The notes: generated from the letters alone by a model not told the origin. A stretch of 9,769 bases of DNA from an uncultured Akkermansia sp. (GCA_900548895.1 URLZ01000056.1:1-9769); one strand, 5' to 3'; positions 1 through 5,532 are shown, numbered from the stretch's first letter. Translations and numbers: made by a program.

Positions 1-309
1 ATAGGCCTCTATTCTCGCATGCCTGCCTAGAATGGTTTTCGTTGAGAGCTTACCTTGTTTCTCTCGCTTCGGCGGGAGATGGGGCCGCCGGAGCGTGGGT
101 TGAGCGTCGAGCGGGGCATCGAGCGGGCGCAGCGCAGGCCCTGCGTTTCGCAGGATCGCGCAGCCGTGAGAGCGCAGCGCTCGCTCATGTTTCGCGCTCT
201 CCCGAGGGGGAAGGGGGGGGAAGGGGAACGATCACCGACAGGAGCCCGATCTGCACTCTTGAGAGAATCTTTCAACGGAGACAGCTCTCACGAAAGGAGC
301 CCCCGCCTC
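1..309. other. Non-coding region left of rplT terminator
   Basis: I see no convincing gene in this stretch. Short open frames exist on both strands, but they have no recognisable protein, no ribosome binding site and arginine/serine-rich shadow-like composition. What can be seen is a stable UUCG-loop hairpin at 60-79, a 13-base odd palindrome (GAGCGC-A-GCGCTC) near 174-186, a G-rich tract at 206-226 with runs of 5, 8 and 4 G, and a weak 7-bp hairpin around 259-275. Any gene to the left lies outside the window. No tRNA arms or rRNA-like sequence were recognised. Confidence 0.6.
60..79 (+). other. Stable hairpin with UUCG tetraloop
   Basis: Read on the plus strand, eight pairs (one of them G-U) close a canonical C(UUCG)G tetraloop: arm 60-67, loop 68-71, arm 72-79. 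No T-run follows on either strand, so it does not look like an intrinsic terminator. It could be part of a transcript leader or an RNA 3' end. The direction of any transcript is unknown. Confidence 0.45.
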
Positions 310-348
310 AAAAAAGTATCAGGGCTGCCGGAGAACCGACAGCCCTGA
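310..348 (-). terminator. Rho-independent terminator after rplT
   Basis: On the minus strand, 24 bases after the rplT stop codon, a 9-bp perfect stem (319-327 with 340-348) is extended by one mismatch and three more pairs closing a 4-base loop. Three bases further on comes a run of six T (complement of 310-315). This is a textbook intrinsic terminator ending the rpmI-rplT unit. The plus strand has no T-run after the stem, so it acts one way. Confidence 0.92.
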
Positions 349-372
349 GTGATCAGTTGTTGATGGGGCGCA

Positions 373-756
373 TCAGGCCTTGAGCGCGGCACCCTCCTTG
401 GCGTCGATGGCCTTCTTCGCAATCTCAAAGACGGCCTTGAAGCCCTCCGGGTTTGCGATGGCAAGCTCGGCGAGAGACTTGCGATCCAGATCGACGTTGG
501 CGGCCTTGAGACCCTCCATGAAGCGGGAGTAGGTCAGGCCGAGGGGACGCACGGCAGCGGAGATACGGGCCGTCCAGAGGCGGCGGAACTGGCCCTTCCT
601 CCTCTTGCGGTCGCGGTACTCGTACTGCCAGGCTTTGTAGACGGCATCCTTCGCGTAGCGGAAGAGCTTGCTGCGGAAACCGCGGAAGCCCTTGGCGCGA
701 AGAAGGATGCGCTTGCGGCGGGCGCGGGAAGCCGGCCCATTTGTAGCACGTGCCAT
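373..756 (-). CDS. rplT: 50S ribosomal protein L20
   Basis: L20 is an early-assembly protein of the large ribosomal subunit that binds 23S rRNA. In many bacteria it also represses translation of its own operon. The 127-residue product has the family's basic N-terminal half (ARRKR at 12-16, AKGFRGFRSK at 21-30, YRDRKRRKGQFRRLW at 47-61) and the conserved SRFMEGLKAANVDLDRK segment at 77-93. It is about ten residues longer than usual, with an Ala/Lys tail after residue 117. The ATG at 756 gives the standard MAR start. No Shine-Dalgarno lies at the normal distance; a perfect one is 41 bases upstream, inside a hairpin loop. The gene follows rpmI by 148 bases and ends at an intrinsic terminator, so it is probably the last gene of the transcript. 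pheS/pheT, common next neighbours elsewhere, do not follow within the window. Confidence 0.98.
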   Translation of the reverse strand: MARATNGPASRARRKRILLRAKGFRGFRSKLFRYAKDAVYKAWQYEYRDRKRRKGQFRRLWTARISAAVRPLGLTYSRFMEGLKAANVDLDRKSLAELAIANPEGFKAVFEIAKKAIDAKEGAALKA

Positions 757-779
757 AGTTTGTTCTTCGTATCGTGGGT

Positions 780-822
780 GAACGAACTGTTCTTCCTCAC
801 CTCCTTGCAGTCTCGTTCGTTC
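780..822 (-). promoter_or_regulatory. Hairpin with perfect SD in its loop, upstream of rplT
   Basis: In the minus-strand transcript an 8-bp perfect stem GAACGAAC/GTTCGTTC (815-822 with 780-787) encloses a 27-base loop that carries AAGGAGGTGA (complement of 798-807), a full anti-SD match. The rplT ATG begins 41 bases after this motif and 23 bases after the stem. The 3' arm can instead form a 5-bp TTCGT/ACGAA helix (782-786 with 766-770), which would open the first stem. Known biology: L20 commonly controls its own operon through leader RNA structures. That this is such a switch is inference. Confidence 0.5.
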
Positions 823-857
823 GATCCTCTCTCATTGAGGGGAAGGCTGCACGAAGG

Positions 858-876
858 CCGCCCGATTCGCGGGCGG
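858..876 (-). promoter_or_regulatory. GC-rich hairpin in rpmI-rplT spacer
   Basis: A 7-bp all-GC stem (858-864 with 870-876) with a 5-base loop lies 28 bases after the rpmI stop codon. No T-run follows on the minus strand, so it is unlikely to terminate transcription. It may protect the rpmI end of the message or form part of a structured element together with the SD-bearing hairpin at 780-822. Confidence 0.45.
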
Positions 877-904
877 AACTTTGGCTTGTTGCCGAGCTTC
901 GGGG

Positions 905-1114
905 TTAACCGAAGGGCAGGTTCTGCTTGACGGCCCAAACCTGGGTAGCGTCCACCAGAGCGGGCTTGCCCAGAGCGCGCTTGCGCTTGCTGGACTTCTT
1001 CTGGAGGATGTGACGCTTACCCTGCTTGCGACGCAGAACCTTGCCCGAACCGGTCACCTTGAAACGCTTGGCGACAGCCTTACGCGTCTTGTTGATACCA
1101 CCTTTGCGGGTCAT
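905..1114 (-). CDS. rpmI: 50S ribosomal protein L35
   Basis: L35 is a small basic protein of the large ribosomal subunit. The 69-residue product has the family core KTRKAVAKRFKVTGSGKVL (9-27), the basic KQGKRHILQKKSSKRKR stretch (30-46), and ends near the family's usual length of about 65. I chose ATG 1114 and not the upstream in-frame ATG at 1189, because the L35 family starts a few residues before KT-x-KAxxKRFKVT and because a good promoter (-10 at 1124-1129) lies between the two. No Shine-Dalgarno precedes ATG 1114, and the predicted transcript would carry only about two untranslated bases. It is cotranscribed with rplT. infC, usually just upstream, is missing here. Confidence 0.95.
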   Translation of the reverse strand: MTRKGGINKTRKAVAKRFKVTGSGKVLRRKQGKRHILQKKSSKRKRALGKPALVDATQVWAVKQNLPFG

Positions 1115-1151
1115 GGTGGGAGGATTATACGCCTCGAGCGCTCTTTTGCAA
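1112..1151 (-). promoter_or_regulatory. rpmI-rplT promoter, near-leaderless
   Basis: On the minus strand a perfect -10 box TATAAT (complement of 1124-1129) follows TTGCAA (1146-1151, four of six -35 matches) by 16 bases, and an A/T-rich stretch lies just upstream (1152-1180), as in UP elements. Only nine bases separate the -10 from the rpmI ATG, so transcription should start within about two bases of the start codon. There is no Shine-Dalgarno. Confidence 0.75.
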
Positions 1152-1189
1152 GAAAAATATCGTGATGATTCAAAATAACATCTCCACAT

Positions 1190-1454
1190 ATCCGGAGTTC
1201 ACCGGCGAAAGCGGTTGTGCTCGCTGTTCTCGGTCGCCGGGATGCCTTGGCGGCTCTCCGTGCTGCACCTGGGCTGCGCCCTTTCCCGGGGGAGGCGGGG
1301 CCGGGGAGGCCGGCGCATGCTGAGGGTCGCTGCGTTCGGATGCCCTGTGGTCGGAGCTTGCGGCGGTTCGGGGGGCCTTCTGAGGCGTCTCTCGCCGCTT
1401 TCCCGGAGTCGGAGACAAGGGCTGTGAGCAGCTCCGCAGGGCAGGGGGGCGGAT
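1190..1454. other. Intergenic region between aspartate aminotransferase and rpmI
   Basis: GC-rich sequence lying downstream of the aminotransferase terminator and upstream of the rpmI promoter. The open frames here are short, encode Arg/Gly/Pro-rich shadow-like peptides and have no family resemblance. infC, expected ahead of rpmI in many genomes, is not present. I see nothing further that I can support. Confidence 0.55.
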
Positions 1455-1496
1455 AAAAGTAACGCCGCCTGCTGCGGGGACGCAGCAGGCGGCGTT
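1455..1496 (-). terminator. Long terminator hairpin after aspartate aminotransferase
   Basis: A perfect 16-bp inverted repeat (1461-1476 with 1481-1496) around a 4-base loop, beginning 55 bases past the stop codon on the minus strand and followed by AC then TTTT. The stem is unusually long and GC-rich and the T-run short, but position and direction fit an intrinsic terminator that insulates the aminotransferase from rpmI. Confidence 0.82.
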
Positions 1497-1550
1497 GACG
1501 GGGAAGGCGAGCGGCCCGAGGCGGGCTCAGCTTTTTCCTCTTCGTTCGGC

Positions 1551-2717
1551 TCAGTGCTTCTTGCAGAAGTCCTCGAGGCGGTCGAGGCCTTCCTTGAGGA
1601 CGTCGAGCGAGGTGCAGTAGGAGATGCGGATGGCCTGGTCGTTGCCGAAGGCGATGCCGGGAACGGCGGCGACCTTGTAGCGCTCCAGCAGCTTGTTGCA
1701 GATGTTCAGCGAGGTCATGCCCAGCTCGCTCATGTCGAGGAAGAAGTAGAACGCGCCCTGCGGCTCCACGACCTTGACCTTCGGCATGGCCGCGAGGCGG
1801 CTGTAGACGTACTGGCGGCGGAAGTCGTACTCCTCGCGCAGGTCGGCGATGAAGCTCTGGTCGCCGTTGAGCGCCTCGATGGCGCCGTACTGGGCAAAGG
1901 TGGTGGCGTTGGAGGCGGTGTGATCCTGAATGAGCTTGATGTATTTGGCGATGGGCTCGGGCGCGGCGGTGTAGCCGAGGCGCCAGCCCGTCATGGCGTA
2001 GCTCTTGGAGAAGCCGTTGACGGTGATGGTCAGGTCGTAGAGCTCCTTGCTCAGCGAAGCGATGGAGACGTGCTTCGCCTCGCCGTAGATGAGGTGCTCG
2101 TAGATCTCGTCGGAGATGATGAGGATGTCTTCCTCAACGGCGACCTCGCCGATGGCGCGCAGCTCCTCTTCGGTGTAGACGGCGCCCGTCGGGTTGTGCG
2201 GCGTCGTGAGGATGATCATCTTCGTGCGCGGCGTCATGGCGTCCTCGAACTGCTTGGCGGTGATCTTCCAGCCGGTCTCGGCCGTCGTCTCCACAAAGAC
2301 GGGCGTGCCGCCGCAGAGCTGAATCATGGCCGGGTAGCTCACCCAGTAGGGCGCGGGGACGATGACTTCATCACCTTCGCCGATGCAGGCGCGGATGGCG
2401 TTGTAGACGGCGGGCTTGGCGCCGCAGGCGACGCAGATCTGGTCGATGCCGTAGTCGAGGTTGTTGTCGCGCTTCAGCTTGTCAGCAATGGCCTGGCGAA
2501 GCTGGGGCAGGCCGACGGAAGGGGTGTACTTGGTCGCGCCGTTCTCGAGCGCTTTGATGGCGGCCTGCTTAATGTTCTCAGGGGTGTCCTTATCGGGCTC
2601 ACCACCGGCGAGGCCGAACACCTGCTCGCCATTCGCTTTCATCTCCTTGGCGCGGTTGGTCACAGCGAGCGTCAGGGAGGGGGTAAGTGTAGCTACATTC
2701 GGTGAGATAAAGTCCAT
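1551..2717 (-). CDS. Class I pyridoxal-phosphate aspartate aminotransferase
   Basis: Probably catalyses aspartate + 2-oxoglutarate to oxaloacetate + glutamate in the cytoplasm, using PLP. The 388-residue protein is full length for the class I (Ib-like) family. Visible motifs are AGGEPD (37-42), the ATKYTPSVGLPQLR substrate-side segment (61-74), PYWVSYP with the ring-stacking Trp125, PHNPTG with Asn175, SDEIYEHLIYG with Asp203 and Tyr206, and the Schiff-base lysine Lys238 in GFSKSYAMTGWRLGY. The Arg in AIRISYCTS near the C terminus should bind the substrate alpha-carboxylate. ATG 2717 gives the usual family N terminus; no Shine-Dalgarno is seen. It is probably monocistronic: a terminator follows and argH diverges upstream. 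Members of this subfamily can also accept prephenate or other amino acids, so the exact substrate is not certain and I give no symbol. Confidence 0.93.
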   Translation of the reverse strand: MDFISPNVATLTPSLTLAVTNRAKEMKANGEQVFGLAGGEPDKDTPENIKQAAIKALENGATKYTPSVGLPQLRQAIADKLKRDNNLDYGIDQICVACGAKPAVYNAIRACIGEGDEVIVPAPYWVSYPAMIQLCGGTPVFVETTAETGWKITAKQFEDAMTPRTKMIILTTPHNPTGAVYTEEELRAIGEVAVEEDILIISDEIYEHLIYGEAKHVSIASLSKELYDLTITVNGFSKSYAMTGWRLGYTAAPEPIAKYIKLIQDHTASNATTFAQYGAIEALNGDQSFIADLREEYDFRRQYVYSRLAAMPKVKVVEPQGAFYFFLDMSELGMTSLNICNKLLERYKVAAVPGIAFGNDQAIRISYCTSLDVLKEGLDRLEDFCKKH

Positions 2718-2740
2718 TGCAGATTCTGAATTGGTTTGGT

Positions 2741-2767
2741 GTTAGCGATGTTACGCACGTTACACGT
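2741..2767 (-). repeat. Three 9-bp repeats upstream of the aminotransferase
   Basis: GTTA begins at 2741, 2750 and 2759, giving three imperfect 9-bp units (plus strand: gttagcgat, gttacgcac, gttacacgt), 24 to 50 bases before the aminotransferase ATG. On the minus strand the middle copy supplies TAACAT (complement of 2748-2753), a possible -10, with TTGGCG 15 bases further up, though the match is weak. This could be a regulator site or part of the promoter; the number of copies is small. Confidence 0.4.
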
Positions 2768-2857
2768 ACGCCAAGCGGAATTTTACTCTCAGAGGGGGGC
2801 TTTGGCAAGAAAAATGTGGCAGAGGGCCCCACTTTTGGATATGGCGCGCTTTACGGC

Positions 2858-2896
2858 TTGCACCTGAGGCTCTGATGGTGTAATCTGCCTGCGTTA
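2858..2896 (+). promoter_or_regulatory. argH promoter, short leader
   Basis: TTGCAC (2858-2863) is a four-of-six -35. Two -10 readings are possible: TGTAAT (2879-2884, five of six, spacer 15) or TAATCT (2881-2886, three of six, spacer 17). Either leaves only 9 to 11 bases before the ATG at 2896, giving a leader of a few bases at most. An in-frame TAA at 2881-2883 rules out an upstream start, and no Shine-Dalgarno is present. Confidence 0.5.
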
Positions 2897-4263
2897 TGTG
2901 GACAGGCAGATTTTCACAGGCGACGGCCGACCTGGTTCTCCGGTACGGTGAGTCCGTTTCGTATGATTGGAAGCTTTACCGCCACGATGTGGCCGGTTCG
3001 ATTGCGCACGCCCGCGCCCAGATGAAGGCGGGGCTGCTGACGCAGGAGGAGTTTGAGGCGATTCGCACGGGGCTCGAGGGGATTCTCGCCGACATCGAGG
3101 CGGGTAACTTTACGTGGAGCACCAAGCTGGAGGATGTTCACATGAACATCGAGAGCGAGCTGACGCGGCGCATCGGTGCCGCGGGGGCAAAGTTGCACAC
3201 GGCTCGCTCTCGCAATGATCAGGTGGCGACGGACACGCGCCTGTACTGCCGCGAGCAGATCGATGTGACGCTGGAGCTGCTGCGCCGCATGCAGCTGGCG
3301 CTGGTGGGCAAGGCGGAGGAGTATGCCGCCGTGCGCATCCCGGGCTACACGCATTTGCAGCGGGCTCAGCCGGTGACGGTGGGGCACCACCTGCTGGCGT
3401 ATGTGGAGATGCTGGCGCGCGATGCGGATCGCCTGCGCGACTGCCGCCGCCGCCTGAATGTCTCGCCGCTGGGCTCGGGCGCGATTGCGGGCTCGACGAT
3501 CAATCTGGATCGCGAGGCCATTGCGGCGGAGCTGGGCTTTGACTCGGTGTCGCAAAACTCGATGGACGCGATCGCGGATCGCGATTACGTGCTCGAGTGC
3601 CTGTTCTGCCTGTCGCTGATCGGCACGCATCTCTCGCGCCTCAGCGAGGATCTCGTGCTCTGGAGCACGGCGGAGTTCGGCTTCTGCACGCTTTCGGACG
3701 CGCACACGACGGGCTCGAGCCTGATGCCGCAGAAAAAGAACCCCGATGTCTGCGAGCTGACGCGCGGCAAGAGCGGACGCCTCTGCGGCAATCTGGTGAG
3801 CGTGCTGGTGGCGGTCAAGGGCCTGCCGCTGACCTACAACCGCGACCTGCAGGAGGACAAGGAGCCGCTCTTCGATTCGTTTGAGACGGTGAGTCTGGCC
3901 CTGCAGGTGAATGCGGAGATGGTGGCTGCCATGCGCATTAACGAGGATCGCTGCGAGGCGGCGGTGGAGGATCCGCTGCTGCTGGCGACGGATCTGGCGG
4001 ACTACTTGGTGCGCCGCGGGGTGCCCTTCCGCAAGGCTCACGAGCTGGTAGGCAAGGCGGTGGCGGTGGCCGTCTCGACGGGCACGCCGCTCAATCAGCT
4101 GACGCTCGAGCAGTTCCGCGAGATTTCGCCCGCCTACGGCGAGGATGTGCACTCCGTCTTCAACCTCGACCGCGCCTTTGCCCTTCGCACGAATCCGGGG
4201 GCGACGAATGCCGAGAATACGAAGCGCCGCCTCGCGTACTGGAAGCAGCAGCTCGGGGCCTGA
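2896..4263 (+). CDS. argH: Argininosuccinate lyase
   Basis: Catalyses the last step of arginine synthesis, argininosuccinate to arginine + fumarate, as a cytoplasmic homotetramer of the fumarase/aspartase superfamily. The 455-residue protein is full length. Family blocks appear in order: WTGRFSQ (2-8), LEDVHMNIE (78-86), HTARSRNDQVATD (101-113), YTHLQRAQPVTVGHH (151-165) carrying the conserved His153, SPLGSGAIAGS (190-200), and the superfamily signature GSSLMPQKKNPD (273-284) with the catalytic serine loop. The start is fixed: an in-frame TAA lies five codons upstream and ATG 2896 is the only start, so the protein lacks the few extra residues that many homologues carry before the WxGRF motif. 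A promoter lies immediately upstream, and the neighbour on the left is divergent. The coding sequence favours G-ending codons, unlike the C-ending codons of the genes after 8.2 kb. Confidence 0.98.
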   Translation: MWTGRFSQATADLVLRYGESVSYDWKLYRHDVAGSIAHARAQMKAGLLTQEEFEAIRTGLEGILADIEAGNFTWSTKLEDVHMNIESELTRRIGAAGAKLHTARSRNDQVATDTRLYCREQIDVTLELLRRMQLALVGKAEEYAAVRIPGYTHLQRAQPVTVGHHLLAYVEMLARDADRLRDCRRRLNVSPLGSGAIAGSTINLDREAIAAELGFDSVSQNSMDAIADRDYVLECLFCLSLIGTHLSRLSEDLVLWSTAEFGFCTLSDAHTTGSSLMPQKKNPDVCELTRGKSGRLCGNLVSVLVAVKGLPLTYNRDLQEDKEPLFDSFETVSLALQVNAEMVAAMRINEDRCEAAVEDPLLLATDLADYLVRRGVPFRKAHELVGKAVAVAVSTGTPLNQLTLEQFREISPAYGEDVHSVFNLDRAFALRTNPGATNAENTKRRLAYWKQQLGA

Positions 4264-4300
4264 GAGCTCCATCGCTGCGGCTTGCTGAGGCCGCTGACGT

Positions 4301-4376
4301 CGCCTTTGCCGCCGCGCCTTTGCCGCCGCGTCTGAGTCGTCGTGCCTCTGCCGTCACGCCTCTGTCGTCGTGCCCT
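4301..4376 (+). repeat. Tandem repeat, five copies of 14 bp plus a partial
   Basis: Units start at 4301, 4315, 4329, 4343 and 4357, with a six-base partial at 4371. The first two copies are identical (CGCCTTTGCCGCCG); the third is the most diverged, and the fourth and fifth differ by a few mostly C/T changes. The consensus is close to YGCCTYTGCCGYCG. A period of 14 is not a multiple of three, so the array does not encode a repeated peptide. It lies 37 bases after the argH stop. Confidence 0.85.
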
Positions 4377-4460
4377 GCAGGGATGCCCCTGAGGGCGCGG
4401 TGGCGGCGCGATGAGCGCGCGCGGGGCTTGCAGCGCCCGCTCGCTCGTTTTTCCCTTTCC

Positions 4461-4493
4461 CGTTCCCGGTCGGCTCGGCCGGGAACGCTTTTT
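4461..4493 (+). terminator. Rho-independent terminator, argH direction
   Basis: A 9-bp perfect stem CGTTCCCGG/CCGGGAACG (4461-4469 with 4479-4487) with a 9-base loop, followed by C and five T. The orientation fits transcripts from argH, but it lies almost 200 bases past the stop codon, so the argH message would carry a long 3' untranslated region including the tandem repeat. No T-run follows on the minus strand. Confidence 0.85.
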
Positions 4494-4699
4494 GTGCGGG
4501 GGCTGCTCCGGCTGGCCGATGACTGAAAGTCCACCGGCGTCGTCGGGGGCTTCAGCGCGGTGTTCGGGGCGTTGACTGCGTCCCCAGCGGGCGACTGTCT
4601 GCGCCCGCCGTTTGGCGATGCTGCGGTACTGCCGGCGCCGCTCGGCGGCCCGAGGCTCGGCGTCTGAGCGTGTTTTCAGCCTATCGCGGCCCGGGCGGC

Positions 4700-5524
4700 T
4701 CAATGAATGCTGGGGGCGGCGGGGGCGCTGATGCTGTGGGGCGCGGTGATGCCGGTGCCCGCCGCTGCGGAGGAAGAGGCCTCGCTCGCAGAGGCGGCTG
4801 CGCTCTCGCCCTCGCCGCTGCGGGAGAAGTGAGGCTCGGCGTGCGCCGCGATGTCCGCCTGCAGGCGCACCAGCTCTTCGTCGAGGCTCAGGGCGCTCAG
4901 TGGCGTCCAGTTGCAGCCGTAGTGCACGCGGTTGAGAATTTCCCCCATGCGCCACGCCTCCGCCGTGCCCGTGTCGAGCAGCGGCAGGATGTCCTCGGCC
5001 AGCGTCGCGAGCATGTCGCGCGTGGCGGTGCTCGGGCGCTCGCCCGCGCAGGTCACGTTCTCGAAGCGGAAGTCGTGCTCCATGAGGTAGATGGACTCCG
5101 GCCTCAGGGGGTGATTCCTCAGGTGCCGGATGTCCAGATAGATGGCGGAGCGGCAGAGCTCGAGAAAGAGCGTGCAGATCAGGTAGGAGGGCAGCTTGCG
5201 CCCGCTCGATATCATGATGTCGAGCGGCTCGCCCTTCACTTTTTCAAGGGCGAGGTGCCAGGTGCCCTCGGCTTCGAAGAGCTCGAGCGTCGAGGCCACG
5301 ATGCGCGTCGGAATACTGGCCCGCACGCGAGCCGAGTCGAGAAAGAAGCGCTCCTTGGCGGGATCCTTTCGGGCCTCGGGGCGCAGGGTCTCGACGAGGA
5401 CTTCGCGCCGCATGTCCTTTTGGGTGGCGGCGTAGGTGACGGTGTTTTCCGTCTCGCGGATGACGTTGGAGAGGATGTACTGATCCCCCAGCACCATGGG
5501 CAGGGCGTAGAGTCTGATGGACAT
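4700..5524 (-). CDS. Protein-kinase-like protein (predicted pseudokinase)
   Basis: A 274-residue protein of unknown function. Residues 13-148 align by eye with the N lobe and early C lobe of bacterial Hanks-type Ser/Thr kinases: GDQYILSNVI for the first strand, REVLVETLRPEARKDP for the VAIK strand and what follows, FLDSARVRASI for helix C, WHLALEKVKGEPLD for the hinge, and NHPLRPESIYLM (137-148) for the catalytic loop. All catalytic positions are replaced: no glycine-rich loop, Glu45 in place of the VAIK lysine, Asn-His-Pro in place of His-Arg-Asp, Ser144 in place of the metal-binding Asn, and Thr158 about where the DFG Asp should be. The C lobe is short, ending by about residue 228 (LDEELVRLQADIAAH), and is followed by a Ser/Ala-rich tail. 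There is no membrane segment or signal peptide. ATG 5524 has GGAG five bases upstream; Met10 is an alternative start. It follows the fucosidase gene by 127 bases, with no clear promoter of its own. Confidence 0.72.
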   Translation of the reverse strand: MSIRLYALPMVLGDQYILSNVIRETENTVTYAATQKDMRREVLVETLRPEARKDPAKERFFLDSARVRASIPTRIVASTLELFEAEGTWHLALEKVKGEPLDIMISSGRKLPSYLICTLFLELCRSAIYLDIRHLRNHPLRPESIYLMEHDFRFENVTCAGERPSTATRDMLATLAEDILPLLDTGTAEAWRMGEILNRVHYGCNWTPLSALSLDEELVRLQADIAAHAEPHFSRSGEGESAAASASEASSSAAAGTGITAPHSISAPAAPSIH

Positions 5525-5528
5525 GAAT

Positions 5529-5532
5529 TCTC
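5529..5532 (-). promoter_or_regulatory. Shine-Dalgarno-like GGAG before the pseudokinase gene
   Basis: GGAG on the minus strand (complement of about 5530-5533) ends some five bases before ATG 5524. It is the only normally spaced Shine-Dalgarno candidate among the genes of this window and supports this start over Met10. Confidence 0.4.

Larger units (their letters stand above)
4264..4699. other. Non-coding region between argH and the pseudokinase
   Basis: This region separates two convergent genes. It contains a 7-bp hairpin directly after argH (4277-4283 with 4288-4294, no T-run), a five-copy 14-bp tandem repeat (4301-4370), the palindrome CCCTGCAGGG near 4373-4382 and the argH-direction terminator at 4461-4493. 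Between 4494 and 4699 I see only GC-rich sequence and no clear terminator for the minus-strand gene. The open frames in it are frame shadows with repeat-driven composition. Confidence 0.6.

Noticed and set aside
28..33. TAGAAT as a plus-strand -10 box
   Set aside because: No usable -35 at 16-18 bases upstream and no gene follows on plus.
1..60. Possible tRNA or tRNA fragment at the left edge
   Set aside because: No T-arm (GTTCGA-type) sequence or acceptor stem pairing could be found.
1115..1189. N-terminal extension of L35 from an ATG at 1189
   Set aside because: Not part of the L35 family and it overlaps the -10 and -35 boxes of the predicted promoter.
1554..2705. 383-residue open frame antisense to the aminotransferase
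   Set aside because: Asp/Gly/Val/Leu-rich shadow of a certain gene in high-GC DNA; no family resemblance or start signal.
2914..4272. 452-residue open frame antisense to argH
   Set aside because: It mirrors argH codons in a GC-rich gene, is Arg/His/Ala-rich, and has no recognisable domain; argH itself is certain.
4301..4376. CRISPR-like array
   Set aside because: The 14-bp units are directly adjacent with no spacers; this is a simple tandem repeat.
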